From Fibrobacter sp. (GTDB lineage Bacteria > Fibrobacterota > Fibrobacteria > Fibrobacterales > Fibrobacteraceae), in assembly GCA_017503015.1 (NCBI GenBank), contig JAFVTX010000009.1, positions 1 through 64,000 on the forward strand: 64,000 nt of DNA, in the 5' to 3' direction. Both the position numbers and the translations under genes were made by a program. The notes below the pieces were generated by a model that worked only from the letters and a program-made list of their open reading frames with translations, had not been told where the DNA came from and did not search any database. Shown here in pieces: positions 50,307-59,098 of this stretch (the first letter of the stretch is position 1; the number at the start of each line of letters is the position of its first letter).

Positions 50307-52003
50307 ATTACCTTTCGTGGCTATGGCAAAGTATCCGCGGAGTTCGCCTGAACGTGGCCCTTCGTGTGGCGGTGGGAACCCTGCAGGTTTCCCTCGGCCT
50401 TGCCATGGTTTGGCTCAGCAAGCGCTTTATCGACGATACCATCAAGAACGGTTCTGACCAGGACGTGGCCCGCATGGTGGGCCTGCTAGTGCTTACGGTG
50501 GTGGGGAACGTGGTGCTCCGCCAGGTGTATTACTACCTCACGTCGGTGGCTACCATCCGGCAGTCCAACGCGCTTAGGCTCTCCATGTTCGGGCGGCTGT
50601 TTACCCGCAAGCTCTACAGCGAAAAGGAACTTCTTTCGGGCGACGTGACTTCCCGTTTTTCCAAAGACGTGGAACTGGTAAGCGAAGTGGCTACGGCGAA
50701 AATTCCCCAGATGATGGTGACGGCGATACAGCTTCTGGGGGCATTCTTGATGCTTCGCTGGTTTGACCCGCGGCTTGCCTGGGCCCTAGTGGTCCTCACG
50801 CCGCTGGCCCTTGTGTTCGGGAAGTTCGTCTCTTACCGCCTGCGGAAAATGACCCTCAAGATTCGCGAAGGGGAGAGCCGTATCCAGATGCATGTGCAGG
50901 AGGGCGTAGAGAACAACGCCGTGCTCCGGAGTTTGGGAAGTGCCCCCTGGGTTTCGGAGCGGCTGGATTCCATGCAGCGCACCCTCCATCACGACGTGGT
51001 GCGGCAGACCCGTTTTTCTGTGATTTCTCGGCTGGCCTTTGGCGGTGCTTTTGGGCTTGGCTACCTGTTGGCCTTTGTGTGGGGCGGTCTCGGGCTCCGT
51101 AACGGCACCATCACTTTTGGCGTCATGACCTCTTTCTTGCAGCTGGTGGGGCAGATTCAGGGGCCAATCCTCTCGATATTGAACAACGCGCCCCGCCTGA
51201 TTCACGCTACCGCCAGCATCGACCGCCTGCAGGAGCTGCAGGGCGACGGTTCGGTCAATGGCGCGGAAGGCACTTCGAAGGGTGCGATGGGTGATGTTTC
51301 GGACGGCGCAAAAACCGTGCCCGAAGGCTCATCTGGCCTGGGCGTCCGTCTGGAAAATGTCAGCTTCCGTTACGCCACCGCCGACCACGATGCTGTCCGG
51401 AATTACTCTCACGACTTTAAGCCAGGAAGCAAGACCGCCATCATGGGCACGACAGGTGCCGGTAAGACGACGCTTTTCCGCCTGATGCTTGGGCTTGTGG
51501 AACCTCGGGAGGGCCACGTGCTTGTTTATTCTACGGACTCCAGTGGCTCCGCAGGTGCTTTTGAACGGCCTGTTTCGGCAAATACATGCGATTACTTTGT
51601 CTATGTTCCCCAGGGGAATACCCTAATGAGCGGAACGGTTCGGTATAATTTGCAGTTGGCCAAACCGGATGCTACCGAAGAGGAACTGCGACATGTGCTG
51701 CAGGTGGCCTGTGCGGAATTCGTGTTCGATCTGCCCCACGGTCTGGACATGGAACTGGGGGAGCGGGGCATGGGGCTTAGCGAAGGCCAGGCGGAACGTA
51801 TTGCAGTGGCCCGCGGACTCCTGCGGCCCGGGAGCGTCTTGCTGCTGGACGAAATCAGCTCGGCGCTGGACGAGCCTACGGAGAGGGAATTGTTCCGCAG
51901 GCTTTTTGCGGCCTATCCGAACAAGACCATGATTTTTATTACCCACCGGAGTGCCGTTGCCGAAATGGACGGGGTGGAAACCGAGAAAATTTTTTATAAT
52001 TGA
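50303..52003 (+). CDS. ABC exporter (membrane domain plus ATPase)
   Basis: The 566-residue protein has six membrane segments (1-300) and an ATPase: Walker A GTTGAGKTT, signature LSEGQ, Walker B LLLDEISSALD and ITHR. It resembles lipid or peptide exporters such as PCAT or MsbA. A Gly/Ser/Ala-rich insert (about 308-335) precedes the ATPase. Overlap with the PqqD-like gene suggests it exports a processed peptide. No precursor or protease is visible nearby. Confidence 0.87.
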   Translation: MNYLSWLWQSIRGVRLNVALRVAVGTLQVSLGLAMVWLSKRFIDDTIKNGSDQDVARMVGLLVLTVVGNVVLRQVYYYLTSVATIRQSNALRLSMFGRLFTRKLYSEKELLSGDVTSRFSKDVELVSEVATAKIPQMMVTAIQLLGAFLMLRWFDPRLAWALVVLTPLALVFGKFVSYRLRKMTLKIREGESRIQMHVQEGVENNAVLRSLGSAPWVSERLDSMQRTLHHDVVRQTRFSVISRLAFGGAFGLGYLLAFVWGGLGLRNGTITFGVMTSFLQLVGQIQGPILSILNNAPRLIHATASIDRLQELQGDGSVNGAEGTSKGAMGDVSDGAKTVPEGSSGLGVRLENVSFRYATADHDAVRNYSHDFKPGSKTAIMGTTGAGKTTLFRLMLGLVEPREGHVLVYSTDSSGSAGAFERPVSANTCDYFVYVPQGNTLMSGTVRYNLQLAKPDATEEELRHVLQVACAEFVFDLPHGLDMELGERGMGLSEGQAERIAVARGLLRPGSVLLLDEISSALDEPTERELFRRLFAAYPNKTMIFITHRSAVAEMDGVETEKIFYN

Positions 52004-52007
52004 TGTC

Positions 52008-52421
52008 ATGAAATCGTCTATTGCTTTTATTGTCGGATTTGCAGCGGCACTGTCTTTTGCCGGAGACCCTACGGACATGGATTCCCTTTTCCGCGGGAAC
52101 GAGTATTCTCCCGAGCTTTCCGCTTCTTTGCGGGACACTTCTGCTGCCGCAGGCCCTGCCGTTCCCGGCAAGGCGAGTGCCGACAAGAAGGCCTCTAAGG
52201 ACCTTTACGTTTTGCAGTTTGAGGCCGTAGGTGATTTCGATGCGGCCCAGCGCCGCCGTGCAGAACTTTCTGCCAGCACGGGTTACGCTATCCAGGTGGT
52301 GTTCGACGCTCCCTTCTACAAGTTGCGCGCCGGCGGTTGGAACAACAAGAAAGCCGCCGACGACAAGGCCCGCGAACTTTCGGCCTACAACATCAGCGCT
52401 TTCGTCGTGAAAGTGCGGTAA
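52008..52421 (+). CDS. SPOR-domain protein
   Basis: Start at 52008 (MKSSIAFIVGFAAALSFA) gives a signal peptide. The C-terminal part has the SPOR pattern (DLYVLQFEAVGDFDAAQRRRAELSAS, then YKLRAGGWNNKKAADDKARELSAYNISAFVVKVR). SPOR domains bind septal denuded glycan. The N-terminal half is short and Ser/Pro-rich. It lies 5 nt after the ABC exporter. Confidence 0.82.
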   Translation: MKSSIAFIVGFAAALSFAGDPTDMDSLFRGNEYSPELSASLRDTSAAAGPAVPGKASADKKASKDLYVLQFEAVGDFDAAQRRRAELSASTGYAIQVVFDAPFYKLRAGGWNNKKAADDKARELSAYNISAFVVKVR

Positions 52422-52430
52422 AATATCCGC

Positions 52431-55400
52431 TTATTCCAGCAGTCCAAGCAATTGCTTGATGTCCCGTTCGTCCATAGACGACGGTATGAACGTGCGCTCT
52501 TCGGGTGAGACGTAGATCATCTTCCGTTCCGAAGATGGCCGGAAACTTCTGTCTCTCAGCTCTACCGCGGGGTTCTTGAGGGAATACAGGAACTTACCCG
52601 TCTGGATAAACTTCTGGCCCTTGATGCCCTGCTTGATGGCGTCCATAATCTGGGGCACGAGTTTCTGGTTCGGCCAGGGCTCCTTGTGGAGCTCGAAAAG
52701 CCTCTGCTGCAGCAACTCTTCGTGAATGGGGGATTCGTGGTCCACATAGAACTTGAGCTGCGTGATGATGGATGCCGCCGAAAGTTCGGCGATGGGCCTG
52801 TCGTGGGGCGTCCCTTCGATTTTCGGGTGCAGCACCGTATAGGGAATCACGCTCAGGTTTTCGGCACTGATGGCGTCGACGCTTTCGGATTCCTCTTCGG
52901 AGGCGTCCTTGGGTGGGGGAGCCACGCTCTGCTCGATGGCGATGGTAGTGACCATGTGGCTTACTTCGTCGCTGTTGGCCATGTACCAGAAGGGGGTCCA
53001 CAGGTTCAGCACCTTCCAGCCGATTTGACGGAGCAATGTGTGACGAATGTATATCCGGTCTTCGATGGATTCCCTGAAACGTTCCGTGGTGCAGTCGTCT
53101 TCGACCATGGCGAGGAACCGCTTGGAATTGTTGGCGTCAACCACCACAGGGCCGACAGAAATGCCGCACTGGCAGAAATAGGGCTCCACCTGGATGTTTT
53201 CGTCTTGCAGGGCCTTTAGAGCCTGGGCATAGAGAGCCGATTCCTTGGGCTTTTCGTCGGTAATGTTCAAGGTAAGCACCTTCTGCAGGTACAGAATCCA
53301 TTCCCAGAACAGGTCCGGTTTTTCTTTGGGCTTTTGGGCCATGTCGCTTTCGGAAAGGAACACCTGGAGTTCGCTCTTGGCAAGAGTTGCACAGACAGAA
53401 AGGGAATTGTTGATGGCTTTCTTTTCGGTGGTTTCGTATTCGCCGCACACGAGAATCGTATCTCGCAGGCGGTTGACCGCCCTTTCGGGAGTCTTTACGT
53501 AAAAACTGATGGAAGGGTTTGTAGGCTGGAAAAACCTTGCCGCCGGAGAATCCTTGGGTGTAAGGCTGTTGATGGCCGACTCGATTTCCATGCAGGTGGA
53601 CTGGTGAAGAGCGATAATGCCGAGAGTGCGTCCCGGTTGCCTTTCGGCATGGTGGATAGCGGCCTTCGCGATTTCCAGGACCTTGTCGGATACGACTTTC
53701 AGGGTCTGGTTCTTTACCTTTTCACGGCTGGGTTGCGGCAGTTGCCGAATGTCGCCACCGTAGATTTTGCAGTTCGCAAAATCTATCATGGAGGAATGGG
53801 CGTAGGTGGTGGAGAACCACAGTTCCCTGGTGGGAATCCCCTGCCTTAAGCTCATGGTGAGAATGGATTCCTGGAACGCCTGGGTATGGGGCGTCTTGTC
53901 TTCGGGGTAGCCGTCCAGCGGCAGGTGCTTCAGGAGAGGCGCCTTGGAATCGCCCACCAGCACCGTCTTTTGGCCCTTGAAAATGGCGGGAAGCGCCTCG
54001 CAGACCGAAATGCAGTCCGCGTCCAGAATGACTACGGTCTGGAATTTCTGAGACGGTGGAAGCTGGAAACTCTGCTCCAGCGGGATAAAGGCGAAAAGGC
54101 CCGGATTGTCTTTGACGGTGTTTTGCACCAACCTGAAGTTTGCGTTGCAGAACTGGTCCAGTCGGGAGCGGTAATCCCTGGTCTTTTGGGCGCGGGCCTT
54201 GGGCAAAAGGGAGAACAGGTCGGGACAATCCTTGCCGACCTGCTGGATTTGCGTTCCTGCCCAGAAATGGGCGAAGGCCTGGGCGATATTCTGGCTCACG
54301 TAGTCTGCGTCTTTCAGGTAGTCGACCAGTTCCTTTGCCCCGAATTTTTCGATGGACTGCAAAAGCGACGTGGTGCGCACGTGAATTTCCAGATTGCCCC
54401 AGTTGGCGTTCCACAGCTGGATTTCGTCCAGCCACTTTTCGATGCACAGGCTCTCGAGAGGAGTTTCCAGAGAAAGACCCTTCGTAATCTTGCGGGTGGA
54501 TTCCTGGAGTTCCTTGACGACCTTCGCGTAGTCCTTCATCTGGGGGAGGGCATCCTTGAACAGCTGCCACTGCTCCAGAATCTGGAGAAGCAGGTCCAGC
54601 CGCGGGTCGTTCTTGTGGGTCTCCCTAAAGTCGTAGATGTAGGTAATCTTCTTGTTCAGCTCGAACCAGTTGGAGCGTTCGTAGAGCCAGTCGCGGCCCA
54701 GCAGGTGGTTCCCGAGAACGGAGGTGTCCTTGTAGGCCCGCTTGTTTTCTTGCAACTCGATCAGGGTATCGATCAGGTCCAGCAACTGGTTGTCCGAGGA
54801 GACGGACTTCGGGTCTTTCAGGACTTTCAAAAGCTTTTTCTTGGAACTGCGGTAGCGGTCCGAAAGGCCCTTGAGGGTGGCCTTCAGGCTGTCGGCAAAT
54901 TCTTCGCGGACAGAAAGGATGTTTTCGTCTACGGCGTTGTCGGTGTAGATTTCCGATGTCTGCCTACGGTAGCGGACCCACTTGTCGCCTGCTTCGGGAA
55001 GCGCCTTCAGGGAATCCTGGTAGTCTTCCCAGCTGTTGGAACGCAGTTCCCAGTCTTCAAAGACAGGAGTGTTCCTGTTGAAGTTCTGGAGAATCAGGTC
55101 GATGATGTCCGAAAGTCCGGAAAGGTAGATGCCTGTGGGGAACAGTCCCGTCTTTTCGACCAGCTCGATAAGGGGCTTCAGTTCGTTGGCCTTGCTTGAG
55201 GCACGGGCAAGTTCCTTGGCAATCGCTTCTTGCTCTTCGACGGAGAGGCTCGGGACCCGCACATCCTTGAAGGCGTTCCTGGCCTCCTTGCCCTTCTTTT
55301 CGAAGTAAAGGTAAAGAATCTCGTCCAGGTCCGCCTTGAGTTCGCAGTAGTCCCTGTACGGAATGTTCGCAATTTTCTGGAACAGGGCGTCGGATGCTTT

Positions 55401-55928
55401 AACCTTGACGGCCGGGTTCTGAACGAATTCCGTCAGCAGGTCCGAAAGGGGCGCGTCGGAGGGCTGGATGTTCTTGTTTATGGCGTCGTAATACCGCACA
55501 AAAGAATCGCGGGTCTTCTGGAGTTCCGGCAGAAGGGCGTCCCTTTCGGGGCCTTCGAAATTGCGGAACTGGGGGAACAGCCTATCCCTAAACTTTTGGG
55601 CGGTAGATGCCCTGCGGTAAACCACCAGGGTGCTTTTCTTTTCGGCGATGGAATCGGCCACCAGGTTCGCCGTGGCCCGGTCCCAGTCTGTACCTGGCAG
55701 GGCCTGAATGGCGTAGGCGTTGTTTCCGGCATCCTTTGCGTCTTCTGTGACCTTGGTGGTGTGGGAATCCGTGATGTACAGAGGATAGTGGTCCAGCGGC
55801 GAGTACAGCTTGTCAAAGGTTTCTCCGTCGAACTTGGAATCCTTGGTCTGGAATCCATCGGCGGTAAAGAGGCTTGAACAGTAGAGGCGGCGCTGGTGTT
55901 GGATTCGTCCAGTCCCTGTTCCATGCAT
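52431..55928 (-). CDS. DUF4011/DUF3320 helicase-like protein, C-terminal part, ATPase motifs lost
   Basis: This reading frame carries the larger part of an Upf1-like, DUF4011/DUF3320 protein. The alignment with the family shows: Walker A GPPGTGKSQTIAN reads ALPGTDWDRATAN (about 55668-55705); Walker B DEAS reads DADC (54013-54034); VGDPKQLPP reads VGDSKAPLL; HYRSRHESLI reads TTYAHSSMID. A MTES-1575-like nuclease domain (FCQCGISVGPVVVD...FLAMVEDD) also lacks residues of the active site. DUF3320 is at the C-terminus (SPIHEELLQQRLFEL). The N-terminal part lies in another frame (see 55478-56539). Residues before about 55880 in this frame are not coding. Confidence 0.72.
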   Translation of the reverse strand: MHGTGTGRIQHQRRLYCSSLFTADGFQTKDSKFDGETFDKLYSPLDHYPLYITDSHTTKVTEDAKDAGNNAYAIQALPGTDWDRATANLVADSIAEKKSTLVVYRRASTAQKFRDRLFPQFRNFEGPERDALLPELQKTRDSFVRYYDAINKNIQPSDAPLSDLLTEFVQNPAVKVKASDALFQKIANIPYRDYCELKADLDEILYLYFEKKGKEARNAFKDVRVPSLSVEEQEAIAKELARASSKANELKPLIELVEKTGLFPTGIYLSGLSDIIDLILQNFNRNTPVFEDWELRSNSWEDYQDSLKALPEAGDKWVRYRRQTSEIYTDNAVDENILSVREEFADSLKATLKGLSDRYRSSKKKLLKVLKDPKSVSSDNQLLDLIDTLIELQENKRAYKDTSVLGNHLLGRDWLYERSNWFELNKKITYIYDFRETHKNDPRLDLLLQILEQWQLFKDALPQMKDYAKVVKELQESTRKITKGLSLETPLESLCIEKWLDEIQLWNANWGNLEIHVRTTSLLQSIEKFGAKELVDYLKDADYVSQNIAQAFAHFWAGTQIQQVGKDCPDLFSLLPKARAQKTRDYRSRLDQFCNANFRLVQNTVKDNPGLFAFIPLEQSFQLPPSQKFQTVVILDADCISVCEALPAIFKGQKTVLVGDSKAPLLKHLPLDGYPEDKTPHTQAFQESILTMSLRQGIPTRELWFSTTYAHSSMIDFANCKIYGGDIRQLPQPSREKVKNQTLKVVSDKVLEIAKAAIHHAERQPGRTLGIIALHQSTCMEIESAINSLTPKDSPAARFFQPTNPSISFYVKTPERAVNRLRDTILVCGEYETTEKKAINNSLSVCATLAKSELQVFLSESDMAQKPKEKPDLFWEWILYLQKVLTLNITDEKPKESALYAQALKALQDENIQVEPYFCQCGISVGPVVVDANNSKRFLAMVEDDCTTERFRESIEDRIYIRHTLLRQIGWKVLNLWTPFWYMANSDEVSHMVTTIAIEQSVAPPPKDASEEESESVDAISAENLSVIPYTVLHPKIEGTPHDRPIAELSAASIITQLKFYVDHESPIHEELLQQRLFELHKEPWPNQKLVPQIMDAIKQGIKGQKFIQTGKFLYSLKNPAVELRDRSFRPSSERKMIYVSPEERTFIPSSMDERDIKQLLGLLE

Positions 55929-56539
55929 TTCTTGAGGTTAAGCTTGACGGAATCAAAGAAGGCGAGGCAGATGCCGTGTCGTGTAAATTTCCAGTTTTTC
56001 TTTGCCGCCACCGCTTTTTCGAAGAGGGAAAAATACAGCAAGATGCTGAACTGGCCGTTCAGGGTGGCGTCTTCTATGGTGGGGAGCGAAAGCTCCGTTT
56101 TCAACCGTTCCCGCAGGACGATGTTTTCAAGAGGGGGCTTCGAAGAAAGGGCTACCGTCTGGGTCTGGAGGCTCACATCCAGGGGCACCAGCAGGCTTGG
56201 GGAAAGGGCGTTCCCTTCCCACTTCAAGAATCCCAGCAGCAGGTATAAATCGGTGGTACCGAAGTCCTCCAACTTTTCCTTGAGGGCTTGCAGGATATGT
56301 TCTTTCACCTCTAGTTTTTGCTGGGGTGTGAAATTTTCTGACTTGGGGAGGAATGAGTCCAGGGGCAGCGGGCCTCCGGCCTGTTTCCACTTTTCAAAGA
56401 ACAGGTCGCCGGTTTCAAGCATCAGGGGCGTCTGGTACAGGCCCTTGGTGTTGAAGTTCAAGAGTGAATCTTTGGAATCGAAAAGAGCCGATTCCTGGCG
56501 AATCTTTGAAAGGGTGGCGGACAAGGCTGCGTTGGACAT
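55478..56539 (-). CDS. DUF4011 helicase-like protein, N-terminal part, out of frame
   Basis: Residues 1-220 or so (MSNAALSATLSKIRQESALFD, LLNFNTKGLYQTPLM, LGFLKWEGNALSPSLLVPLDV) match the DUF4011 N-terminus. At about 55870 the family match moves to the other frame: frame 1 continues into LPPMDSRPRIPSS-type noise. The shift is -1 and near cctcttta on the minus strand. It may be a frameshift mutation, programmed shift or sequencing error. The start could also be the upstream Met at 56554. Confidence 0.68.
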   Translation of the reverse strand: MSNAALSATLSKIRQESALFDSKDSLLNFNTKGLYQTPLMLETGDLFFEKWKQAGGPLPLDSFLPKSENFTPQQKLEVKEHILQALKEKLEDFGTTDLYLLLGFLKWEGNALSPSLLVPLDVSLQTQTVALSSKPPLENIVLRERLKTELSLPTIEDATLNGQFSILLYFSLFEKAVAAKKNWKFTRHGICLAFFDSVKLNLKKCMEQGLDESNTSAASTVQASLPPMDSRPRIPSSTEKPLTSCTRRWTTILCTSRIPTPPRSQKTQRMPETTPTPFRPCQVQTGTGPRRTWWPIPSPKRKAPWWFTAGHLPPKSLGIGCSPSSAISKAPKGTPFCRNSRRPAILLCGITTP

Positions 56540-56562
56540 GCCCTGAATATACATTATTTAGG

Positions 56563-56598
56563 AGTAGCGAGTTATGAGTTACGAGTTACGAGTTGTTG
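56563..56598. repeat. Word array (gagttacgagt)
   Basis: gagtagcgagttatgagttacgagttacgagttg is a direct array of the gagttNNgagtt words. It lies in the short gap between the helicase-like gene and gluQ. Confidence 0.72.
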
Positions 56599-56624
56599 AA
56601 TAGGGGTTTCTTTGGACTTCTTTT

Positions 56625-57608
56625 TTACAGATTTCGGCAGACGATGTCCAGGGCGGTATCTAGGTCGGTGGGCGCTTGGGTGGAGGCAAGTCCTGCCTTG
56701 AAAAGGACCCGGCCTAAGAGCTCTTGGGGGGTGACGCCTGCTTCCCGGTCTTGCCTGATACTGTGGGCTTTTTCCCGCTTGGAAAGTTTTTTGCCTGCCG
56801 GGTCCACGACGAGGGGGTGGTGCAGGTACTTGGGCGGTTCGGTCCTGCCCATCAGTTCCATCAGGGCGATTTGCCTTGCGGTGGAATTCCGTATGTCTTC
56901 GCCCCGGATAACATGGGTGATTCCCTCTTCGATGTCGTCGACGCAGACGGCGAATTGGTAGGTCCATTGGCCGACCCTATCCCGGATAGGGAAGTCCCCG
57001 CATTGGAGTTTCGGATTTTCGGCAAAGTCCCCTAGGCGTAGGTCGTGCCAGTTAATTACTTTGTCTGGAATCTTGATTCGGAGGGAGTGGGGGGCGTTGC
57101 GGGGGGAACCCCCGCTGGAGGGGGTAGCGGAAGACGCATGAATATCCCCGCCAGGTTGATGGGAGATCCCCGCCTGCGCGGGGATGACAAGTAAGTGGCG
57201 GGGATGATATGTGGCTGCAGCGAGGGGGAGGCTTCCCCCCTTGCATTTTCCTTGGTATATGATTTCGCCAAATTCGTTCTTTGGATTTTGTTCTTCCAGC
57301 TCCTTGCGGCTGCAGTAGCAGGGGTAGACCAGGTTTTGTGCTTCAAGGTTCTTGAGGGATTTTTCGAACCTGCCGAAGTGGTCGCTCTGGAGGCTTTCGC
57401 TTTGCCACTTGAAGCCAAGCCATTGCAGGTCTTCGCGGATGGCGGCGATGTGTTCGGGCCTTGACCTTTCCTGGTCGTGGTCCTCGATGCGCAGGTGCAC
57501 CGACAGGTCCCATTTTTTGGCGGCGGCCCACACGTACAGGGCCGAAAGCAGGTGGCCTTCGTGGAGGTAGCCGGTGGGGCTGGGCGCAAATCTGGTTTTT
57601 CCGTTCAC
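56625..57608 (-). CDS. gluQ: Glutamyl-Q tRNA(Asp) synthetase with inserted palindromic element
   Basis: Matches GluQRS: RFAPSPTGYLHEGHL (HIGH motif), zinc ligands Cys97, Cys99, Tyr118, Cys122 (YPCYCSRKEL...YQGKC), and KKLSKREKAHSI (KMSKS type). It charges glutamate to queuosine of tRNA-Asp. Residues about 124-174 (SLPLAAATYHPRHLLVIPAQA and on) are encoded by the element 57091-57243, inserted between the zinc site and LRIKIPDKVI. All key motifs are outside it. The start at 57608 has ATG. Confidence 0.9.
   Translation of the reverse strand: MNGKTRFAPSPTGYLHEGHLLSALYVWAAAKKWDLSVHLRIEDHDQERSRPEHIAAIREDLQWLGFKWQSESLQSDHFGRFEKSLKNLEAQNLVYPCYCSRKELEEQNPKNEFGEIIYQGKCKGGSLPLAAATYHPRHLLVIPAQAGISHQPGGDIHASSATPSSGGSPRNAPHSLRIKIPDKVINWHDLRLGDFAENPKLQCGDFPIRDRVGQWTYQFAVCVDDIEEGITHVIRGEDIRNSTARQIALMELMGRTEPPKYLHHPLVVDPAGKKLSKREKAHSIRQDREAGVTPQELLGRVLFKAGLASTQAPTDLDTALDIVCRNL
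57091..57243. repeat. Composite three-hairpin palindromic element inserted in gluQ
   Basis: Hairpins gcggggg/cccccgc (57100-57116), atccccgc/gcggggat (57167-57186) and aggggga/tccccc (57224-57241). The order and end sequences are those of the rlmD copy at 23888-24045, but relative to the gene it is inverted. It is read on the minus strand as the LLVIPAQAGIS-type peptide. Confidence 0.85.
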
Positions 57609-57617
57609 GGGGGGAAA

Positions 57618-57790
57618 ATATAGGTAATAGGGGATAGGTAGTAGGTTGTAGGTATTTGGGCTGACGGGGACTAGAAGATTTAATGTGCAAGGGGTCGTGA
57701 GTTTTGAGTTGTGAGTAATGAGTTTTTATAATCGCGCCATTGGCGCCAAATTACATACTGACGACTCATAACTGACAACTCATTACTAAT
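57618..57790. repeat. Two word arrays between gluQ and the 57854 gene
   Basis: 57618-57660: complement of the cctacaacct family (taggtagtaggttgtagg). 57692-57720: gtgagttttgagttgtgagtaatgag; 57760-57790: ctcataactgacaactcattac, the inverse. A triloop palindrome gcgcc-att-ggcgc is at 57734-57746. Confidence 0.75.
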
Positions 57791-57853
57791 CTCACTTCTC
57801 GTAGCCGTCAAATACTATATTTCTTTTGAAAACGACGAACAATCGGGGTGTTT

Positions 57854-58432
57854 ATGAAATTGAGTGGATTGGTTGGATGTGCTTGCCTGCTTGCCTTTGC
57901 GGCGGGCGCTTTTGCTAACGACATTATCGCGACGACCTCCAACGGCTCTACGGTGATTCTCCACGACAACGGCCGCTGGGAATACTACCAGAACAACGCG
58001 AAGATTCGGGACGTGCGTCCGGAAGCCATGCCCGAAGACGCCAAGTTCAACGTGTCCGTGCTTTATGAAAGTGCCGACAAGTTGAAGAAGAATGTGCGTA
58101 TGGCCATGGAAGCGGACTTTGCCACCGAGGAAGAAATCAAGGACAGCCTGCGCAAGGTGCCCAAGGGCGGTATCATCTATTTCCAGGTACCAACCAAGCA
58201 AATCAAGAAGGGGCTGAACCGGGAGTTTACCTATTCTGTCTTTGATAAGGGCAAGACGCCAATATTCTCGAAGACCGTTGCTGAAACCGAGGCGACTCCT
58301 AGCGAAGACGCAGGAGTTTCGAACCTGGTGGTAGTGCCTGTCTATGGACGGCCCAAGTCCAAGGTCATGAAAGCCCGTGTGGAAAACCGTGCTGCAAGGC
58401 AGACCCTGGATATCGACGTTCCTATCCAGTAA
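57854..58432 (+). CDS. Secreted protein, hypothetical
   Basis: ATG 57854 gives a signal peptide MKLSGLVGCACLLAFAAGAFA. The mature part begins with NDIIATTSNGSTVILHDNGRWEYY, the DUF3157-like pattern for small exported beta proteins. The rest is mixed alpha/beta without a known domain. It lies 25 nt upstream of the DnaQ-like gene. Function unknown. Confidence 0.65.
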   Translation: MKLSGLVGCACLLAFAAGAFANDIIATTSNGSTVILHDNGRWEYYQNNAKIRDVRPEAMPEDAKFNVSVLYESADKLKKNVRMAMEADFATEEEIKDSLRKVPKGGIIYFQVPTKQIKKGLNREFTYSVFDKGKTPIFSKTVAETEATPSEDAGVSNLVVVPVYGRPKSKVMKARVENRAARQTLDIDVPIQ

Positions 58433-58457
58433 GGGAACGCTTCGCAGGGATTAAACC

Positions 58458-59021
58458 GTGAAATTTGCCGTTGTGGACTTGGAAACCACCGGAGGGAAAC
58501 CTTCCGATGGACGCATTACCGAAATAGGCGTCGTTTTGATGGACGATACCAACGTGGAGGGAACGTTCCAGGCCCTGGTAGATCCGGGCATGCCAATCCA
58601 GCCCTTTGTGCAAAGGCTTACGGGAATTACCGACGAGATGGTGCAGGGAAAACCGCAGTTTTCGGCTATCGCCGAAGACCTGTTGGGAATGTTGCAAGGC
58701 CGCATCTTTGTGGCTCACAACGTGCAGTTCGACAGTCGTTTCATGATGGCGGAACTGAAACGCTGTGCCATCAAGTATGACCCGCCCAGGCTTTGCACGG
58801 TGAAGCTCTCCCGAAGATTTTTTCCGGGGCTGCCCAGCTACAGCCTGCACAACCTGACGGAATCCCTGGAGCTTCCGGACTTTAACCACCACAGGGCTCT
58901 GGCCGACGCCCGTGCCGCCGCTGAAATCTTGAAGCTGGTCTATGAAAAAATCGGACCGGAAAAGTTGTTGAAAGAGGTGAAGAACTTGCCGAAGAAAGAT
59001 TCTCGCCCTGGCCGCGGCTGA
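58458..59021 (+). CDS. DnaQ-like 3'-5' exonuclease (DEDDh)
   Basis: GTG start at 58458. Exo I: DLETTGG with D7 and E9; Exo II: VAHNVQFDSRF; Exo III: HRALADARAA. These form the DEDDh catalytic set. At 187 residues it is a stand-alone proofreading-type exonuclease, as in PolC/DnaQ or RNase T. It may work in DNA repair or tRNA trimming. Confidence 0.88.
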   Translation: MKFAVVDLETTGGKPSDGRITEIGVVLMDDTNVEGTFQALVDPGMPIQPFVQRLTGITDEMVQGKPQFSAIAEDLLGMLQGRIFVAHNVQFDSRFMMAELKRCAIKYDPPRLCTVKLSRRFFPGLPSYSLHNLTESLELPDFNHHRALADARAAAEILKLVYEKIGPEKLLKEVKNLPKKDSRPGRG

Positions 59022-59024
59022 CAC

Positions 59025-59098
59025 ATCTTGTCCCCTGCGGCCCTAACACCTACAACCTGTTACCTAAAACCTAGCCCCTAGATCCCAACCACTAACCA
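59025..59098. repeat. Word array (cctacaacct family)
   Basis: ttgtcccctgcgg, cctacaacctg, acctaaaacctagcccctagatcccaacc: nearly the same as 241-300. It fills the gap between convergent dnaQ-like and GH3 genes. Confidence 0.72.

Noticed and set aside
52080-52106. A possible palindromic insertion in the SPOR-protein gene (attccc..gggaacg)
   Set aside because: The arms are short and imperfect and the peptide (MDSLFRGNEYS) only vaguely resembles the other repeat readings. It may be chance.
52431-56539. Programmed -1 frameshift in the helicase-like gene
   Set aside because: There is no clear slippery heptamer or strong downstream stem at about 55870, so I prefer mutation or sequencing error.
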